Of a DNA stretch of 5,255 nucleotides, positions 1-5,112 are shown one piece after another. The stretch spans positions 178-5,432 of the forward strand of contig PLWR01000530.1 of the NCBI GenBank assembly GCA_003165615.1, read 5' to 3'. Made by a program: the position numbers and the translations under genes. This stretch comes from Acidobacteriota bacterium. Its GTDB lineage: Bacteria > Acidobacteriota > Terriglobia > UBA7540. The first letter of the stretch is position 1. Each line of letters begins with the position of its first letter. The notes under the pieces are model-generated. The model was not told where the DNA came from. It saw only the letters and a program-made list of their open reading frames with translations, and made no database searches.

Positions 1-1014
1 ACGCTGGTGAAGATGCTGGAGGAAAAGGGCATCGGACGGCCCTCGACTTACGCCAGCATCCTTTCCGTCATCCAGAACCGTGAGTACGTGGAAAAGAACC
101 AGGGACGCTTCTATCCCACCGAGCTTGGCATGGTGGTCAACGACATGCTGGTGAAAAATTTCAGCGATATTTTCGACGTCGCTTACACGGCGCGCATGGA
201 AGAGGAATTGGACGACGTCGAGGACGGGAAGCTTTCCTGGACCGACGCACTGGATGAATTCTATACGAAGTTCAAGAAGGACCTGCGCCTTGCCGAACGC
301 GATATGGTGGACATCAAGGGCGAAGGCATTCCCACCGACGTCAAATGTGAGAAATGCGGGAAGCCCATGGTGATCCGCCTGGGCCGCAATGGGCAATTTA
401 TGGCCTGCACCGGTTACCCGGGATGCGATGGCACCAGCGACCTGCCGCCGGACCTTGCCGCCAAGTATGCCAGCGCCGGGCCGCCCGCGCCGGAAGTGGC
501 CGCGGAGAACTGCGAGAAGTGCGGCAAACCCATGATCGTGAAGCGCGGGCGCTTTGGCTACTTCCTGGCCTGCACCGGCTATCCCGAATGCCGTAGTACT
601 AAAAAGATTGTTATGAAGGAAGGTAATGCCACGGCGGTGGGAGACCAGCCGCTGGAAGAGAAATGCCCCGAGTGCGGCAACCACCTGGTGATCAAGCACG
701 GCCGCTTCGGGCAATTCACCGCGTGCAGCAATTATCCCAAGTGCAAATACGTGAAGCGCGAAACGCTGGGAATTCCCTGCCCGGAAAAAGGCTGCACGGG
801 TGAGATCGTGGTGCGCCGCACTCGTTTCAAGAAGACGTTCTACGGTTGCAGCCGCTACCCCGAGTGCAAATTCACGTCCTGGGACAAGCCCGTCGCCGAG
901 CCCTGCCCCAATTGTGGCTCACCCATCCTGGTGGATAAGTTCGACAAGAAGAGTGGAGAAACCACTCGCCACTGCCCCAACGCAACCTGCAAGTATGAGC
1001 GCGTGATGGGGTGA
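1..1014 (+). CDS. topA: DNA topoisomerase I, C-terminal part (5' end outside window)
   Basis: Type IA topoisomerase, which relaxes negatively supercoiled DNA by transient single-strand cleavage. Only the last 337 residues are present; the frame is open from base 1, so the toprim domain and catalytic tyrosine lie upstream. The fragment opens in the conserved core motif LVKMLEEKGIGRPSTYASI (residues 2-20), followed by PTELG (39-43) and YTARMEEELDDVEDG (61-75), all family signatures. Five four-cysteine zinc fingers follow, at about residues 116-142, 171-197, 222-248, 260-289 and 302-330. The first three are classic CxxC...C(x7)C topoisomerase zinc ribbons with the GRxGxFxACxxYPxC pattern. The fourth begins CPEKGC (Cx4C) and the fifth ends CPNATC. 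A 28-residue Pro/Ala-rich linker separates fingers 1 and 2. Five fingers is at the long end for the family (E. coli TopA has three true zinc-binding ones). It ends at TGA 1012-1014 with no + strand gene after it, so it closes its transcript. Identification is secure. Confidence 0.97.
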   Translation, partial: TLVKMLEEKGIGRPSTYASILSVIQNREYVEKNQGRFYPTELGMVVNDMLVKNFSDIFDVAYTARMEEELDDVEDGKLSWTDALDEFYTKFKKDLRLAERDMVDIKGEGIPTDVKCEKCGKPMVIRLGRNGQFMACTGYPGCDGTSDLPPDLAAKYASAGPPAPEVAAENCEKCGKPMIVKRGRFGYFLACTGYPECRSTKKIVMKEGNATAVGDQPLEEKCPECGNHLVIKHGRFGQFTACSNYPKCKYVKRETLGIPCPEKGCTGEIVVRRTRFKKTFYGCSRYPECKFTSWDKPVAEPCPNCGSPILVDKFDKKSGETTRHCPNATCKYERVMG

Positions 1015-1024
1015 GCCTGTTTGG

Positions 1025-1042
1025 GATTTTAGATTTTGGATT
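1025..1042 (+). repeat. Short heptameric tandem repeat, GATTTTN type
   Basis: Directly after the topA stop, GATTTTA and GATTTTG lie in tandem, followed by a decayed third unit starting GATTA, giving a 7-nt period. It is only two and a half units, so it may be chance in an AT-rich spacer. Its interest is that a second, unrelated 7-nt repeat occurs at 2534-2561. Confidence 0.35.
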
Positions 1043-1060
1043 ACGGAACAGCGAAGTGGC

Positions 1061-1088
1061 AGCGCGGACCTGTTTTGAAGGTCCGCGG
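1061..1088 (+). repeat. Dispersed palindromic repeat, copy 1
   Basis: This 28-bp element begins AGCGCGGACCTG and ends AGGTCCGCGG. By my alignment it matches the reverse complement of 2643-2670 at 25 of 28 positions, with all differences in the loop. A degenerate relative lies at 2591-2617. The arms are conserved and the loop varies, which suggests a structural or REP-like role. It lies 46 nt after the topA stop, in the same orientation relative to topA as copy 2 is to the ATPase gene. Confidence 0.75.
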
Positions 1089-1094
1089 TTTGTT
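1063..1094 (+). terminator. Probable intrinsic terminator of topA
   Basis: A perfect 9-bp stem (CGCGGACCT 1063-1071, AGGTCCGCG 1079-1087) closes a 7-nt loop and is followed by a short T-rich run, TTTGTT (1089-1094). It sits between the convergent topA and rhodanese stops. On the minus strand the same hairpin follows the rhodanese stop at once but has no T tract there, so it would act mainly on topA, or as a 3' stabilising structure for both mRNAs. It coincides with repeat copy 1. Confidence 0.6.
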
Positions 1095-1559
1095 CTACTC
1101 CCCTTTCACAATTGGATAACCCTTCGCGGTCCAGTCGTCGCCCATGCGATTGGGGATGTCGAGCACTTTGAAGTTGGTGAATCCCATTTCCTTCAGGGCT
1201 TGATAGGCGGGGCGGATGTTGGGGCAATCGTCCCAGGGGCAGCATCCGCAATAGATGACGATCATCTGATTGCGGGCAAGTTTGGTAACGAGTTTCTTCA
1301 ACCCCTCAAGGCCCTCGGCATTGGAAGCGGCGCCCACGTATTGCGATCCGGGAATGTGTCCCATCTGGTACATCCTGTGGAAGCCGCCCTGAATCAGAAC
1401 AATCTTCCCAGCTTTGACCGCGGGTAGCTGGCTATTCAATTGTGCTGCCGTTACGAGGTCAGAAGAGCTGATAGGGCGCGTGTTGTCCGCGGCCCCCACG
1501 TTTATGCTGGCGAGCATGGTCAAGATCAAAGCGCTTATCAGTGCGCGTATCATGGACAT
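1095..1559 (-). CDS. Exported rhodanese-like protein with cysteine-rich active-site loop
   Basis: A 154-residue single-domain rhodanese-fold protein. The N-terminus has one Arg and a hydrophobic stretch (about residues 5-20) and ends VGA-AD near residue 23, a plausible signal peptidase I site, so the mature protein probably lies in the periplasm. Rhodanese marks are GHIPGSQYVG (67-76), the strand IVIYC leading to the presumed catalytic Cys104, and the closing DDWTAKGYPI (about 141-150). The loop after Cys104 reads CGCCPWDDCPNIR: Cys104 to Arg116 spans 11 intervening residues instead of the usual four, and adds Cys106, Cys107 and Cys112. Family members transfer sulfane sulfur or act in redox or oxyanion chemistry; the substrate here is unknown. 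Three in-frame ATGs occur (1565, 1559, 1553). The GGAAGGAG site abuts the first, so 1559 (spacing 6) is chosen. It follows the kinase by 27 nt, probably in one operon. Confidence 0.88.
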   Translation of the reverse strand: MSMIRALISALILTMLASINVGAADNTRPISSSDLVTAAQLNSQLPAVKAGKIVLIQGGFHRMYQMGHIPGSQYVGAASNAEGLEGLKKLVTKLARNQMIVIYCGCCPWDDCPNIRPAYQALKEMGFTNFKVLDIPNRMGDDWTAKGYPIVKGE

Positions 1560-1565
1560 GGTCAT

Positions 1566-1573
1566 CTCCTTCC
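1566..1573 (-). promoter_or_regulatory. Ribosome binding site deciding the rhodanese gene start
   Basis: The minus strand reads GGAAGGAG immediately followed by ATG (1565), then ACC and ATG (1559). Zero spacing rules out the first ATG as an efficient start; the second stands 6 nt from GGAG, close to optimal. The site lies in the 27-nt gap after the kinase stop, as expected for translation of a downstream operon gene. Confidence 0.7.
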
Positions 1574-1586
1574 GATGGATTATTCC

Positions 1587-2528
1587 TCAAGGTTTCTTCT
1601 TGTTCAAGGTGCGGGCCAGCCAGAGCGCTCCTTCCACGGGCGGTCGTGCGAGCATTTCCACACGCGCCTGGGGGGCGAAGCGGCGAAGGTGACGGGCGAA
1701 GGCGCGGCGGATCAAGATGCTGGACTGAAACACTCCGCCGGTGGTGATCACAGATGTGGTACGCCGCGTCCAGCCTGCCCGCTTCAGCAGCGCTACAGCA
1801 AGGCCAGCAAGATCACGAGCCGCGTCGTCGCACAGATGGGACGAAACCAGATCGCCTTCGCGGGCCGACTCGATCACCAACGGAAAGAGCGCGGCCACCT
1901 GCTGGGGTTCGAGGTGTTGGGAAACGACTTGAGTGATATCCCCAAGGCGCAGATGCTGGCAGATTCGCTCCATCAGCAGGGTGTGCGGGCCGCGCCCGTC
2001 GAATGCTTCCAGCGCCGCGGCCACGGCCTTACGGCCCAGGTCGTAGCCGGAGCCACGATCGTCAAAGGGAATTCCCCAGCCGCCGGCGCGCAGCACCTCA
2101 CCCTGATCATCGCGTGCATAGGCGATGGAACCTGTGCCGGCAATCACGATGATGCCCGAAGCGTGACGCATCGCCGCGGCGAGCGCGATGGCAGCGTCAG
2201 AAGTCAGCAGATAGTGGCGTGCGGGAATATGGCGGCGCATCCAGGCGAGCAGCGGGCGGTACATGGCCTGCCGGTCGGTTCCGGCGATGCCCGCGCAGAC
2301 GGCATGCGCCACCGGCGGGCGAGACGTGCGCACGGCGGCCGGCGGGAATCCAGCATCCCGCAAACAAGCGCGGAAGGCTTTCAGGATTTCGCCTTCCGCA
2401 GCGCGAAGCCCCACTTTGAGAGGGTTGGAGGGTCCGGACTCGGCGCGACCCAGAAGATTGCCATCACGGTCCGCCAGCCACGCCGCCGTTCGCGTGCCGC
2501 CGCCGTCGATTCCAAGGAAGCAACCCAT
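1587..2528 (-). CDS. BadF/BadG/BcrA/BcrD-type ATPase, probable N-acetylglucosamine kinase-like sugar kinase
   Basis: A 313-residue member of the ASKHA (actin/hexokinase/Hsp70) fold. Phosphate-1 motif LGIDGGGTRTAAWLAD is at residues 5-20; CAGIAGTDR about 78-86; TSDAAIAL about 109-116, with the probable catalytic Asp111; phosphate-2 IVIAGTGSIAY about 127-137; adenosine motif VITTGGVF about 260-267. This order and length fit NAGK-like cytoplasmic kinases that phosphorylate N-acetylglucosamine or glucosamine for amino-sugar or cell-wall recycling. The substrate is inferred only, as no amino-sugar genes lie nearby; benzoyl-CoA-reductase or dehydratase activators in this superfamily carry a cysteine cluster not seen here. 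After GGWG, the usual GDEGSG appears as DDRGSG (about 155-160). ATG 2528 places GIDGGG close to the N-terminus as is typical. An in-frame ATG at 2543 would add MAECS, translated partly from the tandem repeat. Neither has a good Shine-Dalgarno site. The rhodanese gene follows after 27 nt. Confidence 0.88.
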   Translation of the reverse strand: MGCFLGIDGGGTRTAAWLADRDGNLLGRAESGPSNPLKVGLRAAEGEILKAFRACLRDAGFPPAAVRTSRPPVAHAVCAGIAGTDRQAMYRPLLAWMRRHIPARHYLLTSDAAIALAAAMRHASGIIVIAGTGSIAYARDDQGEVLRAGGWGIPFDDRGSGYDLGRKAVAAALEAFDGRGPHTLLMERICQHLRLGDITQVVSQHLEPQQVAALFPLVIESAREGDLVSSHLCDDAARDLAGLAVALLKRAGWTRRTTSVITTGGVFQSSILIRRAFARHLRRFAPQARVEMLARPPVEGALWLARTLNKKKP

Positions 2529-2533
2529 GGAGC

Positions 2534-2561
2534 ATTCAGCCATCAGCGCTCAGCTTTCAGC
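2534..2561. repeat. Heptameric tandem repeat, GCTGANN (4 units)
   Basis: Four contiguous 7-bp units, NNTCAGC on the plus strand (ATTCAGC, CATCAGC, GCTCAGC, TTTCAGC). The five-base core is invariant and the first two bases drift. It lies at the 5' end of the kinase gene, and the alternative start at 2543 falls inside it, which is one reason to prefer the start at 2528. Replication slippage could change the leader length. A lone GCTGAAA unit also sits in the ATPase promoter region (5077-5083). Confidence 0.65.
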
Positions 2562-2590
2562 CCAATCCTTTGCCGACGGCTGAGAGGAGT

Positions 2591-2617
2591 AGCGCGACCT
2601 CTTCTCCATGTCCGGGG
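2591..2617 (+). repeat. Dispersed palindromic repeat, copy 3 (degenerate)
   Basis: Aligned with copy 2, this 27-nt stretch matches about 24 of 28 positions with one deleted G in the left arm (AGCGCG-ACCT) and changes in the right arm (TGTCCGGGG). Similarity extends a few bases to the left (AGGAGT here, AGGAAT in copy 2). The changes spoil the original stem, so it reads as a decayed copy. It faces copy 2 in inverted orientation, with 25 bp between them. Confidence 0.55.
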
Positions 2618-2642
2618 TTCGTCCCCTATGGGCAAGGAAGAG

Positions 2643-2670
2643 CCGCGGACCTGGAGAACAGGTCCGCGCT
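2643..2670 (-). repeat. Dispersed palindromic repeat, copy 2; possible ATPase gene terminator
   Basis: On the minus strand this 28-bp element begins AGCGCGGACCTG and ends AGGTCCGCGG. The stem (GCGGACCTG/CAGGTCCGC, 9 bp, extendable past a one-base bulge) closes a short loop. It starts within the ATPase stop codon (TAG, 2671-2669). A hairpin this strong right after the stop could end transcription or protect the mRNA 3' end, but the following CTCTTCC is a poor T tract, so intrinsic termination would be weak. Confidence 0.72.
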
Positions 2671-4969
2671 ATTCCTGCACAGAGATGACGTGCAGAACTT
2701 CATCCATACTGGTCCAACCGCTTTCGAGCAACCAAACGGCGTAGTCGTTCAGCGTCTTCATTCCATTCTTGATGGCCAGCGCGGAGATCGCTTCGGAGGT
2801 GCCACCGCCAGCCACCAAGCGGCGCAAGTCAGCGTTCATGCGCAGGACTTCGTACACCCCCACACGCCCGCGATAACCCGTTCCCGAGCATTTTTCGCAG
2901 CCGCGGTGGCGGTAGAAGGTGACCTGCCTGCCCGGGTCGAGGCCCAGGTATTTGAGCGAGATTTCATCCGGCGTGTAGCTTTCCTTGCAGGCCTGGCAGA
3001 GGCGGCGCGTAAGGCGCTGGGAGATGATGCCGATGGTGGAGCTCGACATCAGGAAGGGCTCAACGCCTATTTCCCCCAGGCGGGTGAAGGCGCCGGCAGC
3101 ACTGTTAGCGTGGAAGGCGGTGAGCACCAGGCGGCCGGTCAGAGCCGCCTCAACGGCGAGGTGGGTGGTTTCCTTGTCGCGGATCTCACCCACCAAAATG
3201 ATGTCGGGGTCCTGGCGCAGGAAGGCGCGCAGAATGCGGGCGAAGTCCAGGCCGATTTCCTTGTGCGCCAGCACCTGGTTCGCGCGCGGCAGGTCGTGCT
3301 CGATGGGGTCTTCCGCCGTGGAGATATTCACCTCGGGATCGTTGAGCGCGGCCAGCACGCTGTAAAGCAACGTGGTCTTTCCCGCGCCCGCGGGCCCGGT
3401 CACGTAGATGATTCCGCAAGGTTGCGCGATCATCTCGCGCACCAACTCCAGCACCTCCTGATGAAGGATGAGCTTGTCGAGACTCAGCAGGGCGCTGGAT
3501 TTGTCGAAGATGCGCAGGCAAATCTTTTCGCCCCACTTGGAAGGAAGGGTGGAGACGCGAAAGTCAATGGCGCGCTCCTCCAGCCGCACACGAATGCGTC
3601 CGTCCTGGGGCAGCCGCTTTTCCGCGATATCGAGTTTGGCGAGAATCTTAAGGCGCGAGATCAATCCCATCTGAATCTTCTTGGGCAGCACCTCCACCAC
3701 TTGCAGCGCTCCTTCAATGCGGAAGCGCACCGCGAGGTCTTTTCCCTGCGGCTCAACGTGAATATCGCTGGCGCCCTTCTGGATGGCGAGCGCCAGCAGG
3801 TTATTGGCCATGCGGATGACGGGGGCGTCCTCGGCGGAGCGGGAGAGGTCCGATACGTTGTCGGAAGACTGCGGGTCTTCATCCACTTCCAGGATTTTCA
3901 GCGCCTCAGCTTGCAGCGATTCGAGGATCCCCTCCGCCGAGTCCGAGGGGGCAGCCGGCGATTCACCTTCCACGATATTCGCACCCGCCGCACTCTTGGC
4001 TGCCGTCGCGGCTTGATCGCTGGCCGGCTTTTCTTCTTCCTTGCGCAGAAGGTCAGCGTAGGTGGATGTAATGAAGCGCTTGAAATCGTCTTCGGACGTC
4101 ACCACGGGTTCGATGATCACGCCCTTAATCACGCGGCGCACGTCATCCAGCGCGACGATGTTGTTGGGGTTCACCATCGCCAGCGTCAGGTGGTTGTTGG
4201 CAAAGGCCACGGGAATGACCCGATGCACCTGCATCATCTGCTTCGGCAGGAGTCGTATCACCCGAGGGTCGAATTGCAGTTTGGCGAGGTTGATGTACTC
4301 GATTCCGGTCTGCTGATTGGCTTCGTCCAGGCGTTCGGCGAGCACGCGGCTCATGGCCAGGCCGACTTTGGAACTGGTCAACAGCACTTCGTCGAAAGCC
4401 GACTGCTCCAGGACCGAGCAGGAAGTTGGCTCCACCGCCACCACGCTCGCGGCGCGCGGTTTCCCCGTGAGCAGCGCCATTTCACCAAAGCACGCGCCGG
4501 CTTTCAGCTCGCTTAACAGGAAGTCGATTCCGGTATGGGGATCCCTCTTGCGGACTTCCACTTTGCCCGAGGTGATGAAGAACATCGCATCGCCCGGGCC
4601 GCCTTCTTTCACAATGGTTTGCTGCGGGGCATACTCGCGAGAACGTAAATGGCTTTCAATGAGCACGCACTCTTCGTAGGGAAGACCGCTGAACAGGCGG
4701 ATCTTCTGCAAGTAGTGGGTTCTGTCCAGCGCCTGCGCCTGCTCTTCCGCGACGCGAGCCGCAGTGGCGGCGGCCGTTTCTGCGGCGGGGGTGCCCGCGG
4801 GAGCCACCGCCGCCCCGTGCCCGGGAGCGGCCCTGCGGGCGCCCGGGCGCACACTGTCAATCGCCACCGGCCTTTGGCATTGCTGGCATTTCATACTGTA
4901 TGCCGGGTCGGCTAGCCGCGCATTTTCGAGCTTTACGGGTGAACCGCAACGTTTGCAGAAGACGACCAT
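2669..4969 (-). CDS. GspE/PilB-family secretion/pilus assembly ATPase with N-terminal zinc ribbon and cyclic-nucleotide-binding domain
   Basis: A 766-residue cytoplasmic motor ATPase of the type II secretion/type IV pilus family. Domains: zinc ribbon (C5xxC8, C28xxC31); Ala/Pro linker (about 37-80); cyclic-nucleotide-binding domain (about 88-205) with phosphate-binding cassette FGEMALLTGKPRAASV (161-176, Glu163 and Arg172 intact); the beta-rich half of a GspE/MshE N-terminal domain (about 222-305); acidic/Ala linker (306-380); T2SSE ATPase core. Core motifs: SDIHVEP (401-407), Walker A GPAGAGKTT (525-533), Asp box STAEDPIE (550-557), Walker B DPDIILVGEIRD (587-598), His box TGRLVLTAFHAN (611-622) and the metal-binding CQAC (658-661)/CEKC (691-694). 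All catalytic motifs look intact. The leading helical RLGxxL segment, where MshE-type proteins bind c-di-GMP, is absent. AGGAG stands 8 nt before ATG 4969, supporting that start. No pilus or secretion partners are in view, so PilB versus GspE cannot be decided. Confidence 0.93.
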   Translation of the reverse strand: MVVFCKRCGSPVKLENARLADPAYSMKCQQCQRPVAIDSVRPGARRAAPGHGAAVAPAGTPAAETAAATAARVAEEQAQALDRTHYLQKIRLFSGLPYEECVLIESHLRSREYAPQQTIVKEGGPGDAMFFITSGKVEVRKRDPHTGIDFLLSELKAGACFGEMALLTGKPRAASVVAVEPTSCSVLEQSAFDEVLLTSSKVGLAMSRVLAERLDEANQQTGIEYINLAKLQFDPRVIRLLPKQMMQVHRVIPVAFANNHLTLAMVNPNNIVALDDVRRVIKGVIIEPVVTSEDDFKRFITSTYADLLRKEEEKPASDQAATAAKSAAGANIVEGESPAAPSDSAEGILESLQAEALKILEVDEDPQSSDNVSDLSRSAEDAPVIRMANNLLALAIQKGASDIHVEPQGKDLAVRFRIEGALQVVEVLPKKIQMGLISRLKILAKLDIAEKRLPQDGRIRVRLEERAIDFRVSTLPSKWGEKICLRIFDKSSALLSLDKLILHQEVLELVREMIAQPCGIIYVTGPAGAGKTTLLYSVLAALNDPEVNISTAEDPIEHDLPRANQVLAHKEIGLDFARILRAFLRQDPDIILVGEIRDKETTHLAVEAALTGRLVLTAFHANSAAGAFTRLGEIGVEPFLMSSSTIGIISQRLTRRLCQACKESYTPDEISLKYLGLDPGRQVTFYRHRGCEKCSGTGYRGRVGVYEVLRMNADLRRLVAGGGTSEAISALAIKNGMKTLNDYAVWLLESGWTSMDEVLHVISVQE

Positions 4970-4977
4970 ACCGCACT

Positions 4978-4982
4978 CTCCT
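4978..4982 (-). promoter_or_regulatory. Shine-Dalgarno site of the ATPase gene
   Basis: AGGAG on the minus strand, 8 nt before ATG 4969. It fixes the start so that the N-terminal zinc ribbon (MVVFCKRC) belongs to the protein. A stronger match, AAGGAGG, lies farther upstream (5013-5007) with no start codon at a usable distance. Confidence 0.75.
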
Positions 4983-5004
4983 GGTGACAGTCAGCCCTTG
5001 ATGG

Positions 5005-5043
5005 TTCCTCCTTCTCTAGGCAAAGAGGAAACTCTTTCCTTTG
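5005..5043 (-). promoter_or_regulatory. Leader segment with two mutually exclusive hairpins
   Basis: In the predicted 5' leader of the ATPase mRNA, the middle segment TTTCCTCTTTG (about 5031-5021) can pair with the upstream CAAAGGAAA (5043-5035; 3-nt loop, 2-nt bulge). Alternatively its TTCCTCTTT (5030-5022) can pair with the downstream AAGGAGGAA (5013-5005; nine pairs including one G-U, 8-nt loop). The second fold hides an anti-SD-complementary sequence. This resembles attenuator or riboswitch logic, but purine/pyrimidine runs produce such options easily and no known riboswitch class is recognised. Confidence 0.3.
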
Positions 5044-5050
5044 ACGTCAA
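5041..5050. promoter_or_regulatory. Perfect palindrome TTGACGTCAA, candidate operator
   Basis: A 10-bp perfect dyad about 30-40 nt downstream of the predicted transcription start, on the promoter side of the leader hairpins. Position and symmetry would suit a dimeric repressor. It is not the CRP-type TGTGA-N6-TCACA, and I cannot name a cognate regulator. It could be chance. Confidence 0.3.
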
Positions 5051-5084
5051 CGAGCAACCTATACCCAAGCTTTGGCTTTCAGCC

Positions 5085-5112
5085 ATTATACGCGTCCCGG
5101 TAAGCGTGTCCA
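5085..5112 (-). promoter_or_regulatory. Sigma70-like promoter for the ATPase gene
   Basis: On the minus strand, -35 TGGACA (5112-5107, 5/6 match), a 16-nt spacer, and a perfect -10 TATAAT (5090-5085). Transcription would start near 5078, leaving a leader of about 110 nt before ATG 4969. No extended -10 TGn is present. It is the best promoter match I found in the window by eye and is correctly oriented. Confidence 0.55.

Noticed and set aside
1560..1565. First ATG of the rhodanese gene as the start (MTMSM...).
   Set aside because: The GGAAGGAG site directly abuts this ATG with no spacer; the second ATG is properly spaced.
1440..2744. A 434-codon open frame on the plus strand.
   Set aside because: It runs antisense through the rhodanese and kinase genes and an intergenic repeat region, with low-complexity Arg/His/Gly-rich translation and no motif.
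2570..4516. A 648-codon open frame on the plus strand.
   Set aside because: It is antisense to the ATPase gene, whose motifs (Walker A and B, cNMP cassette, CxxC pairs) are unmistakable. The plus frame shows no recognisable domain and arises from G+C-rich codon bias.
4839..4850. Perfect 12-bp palindrome GCGCCCGGGCGC.
   Set aside because: It lies inside the Ala/Pro/Gly/Arg-rich linker coding region of the ATPase, where very G+C-rich codons make such palindromes likely.
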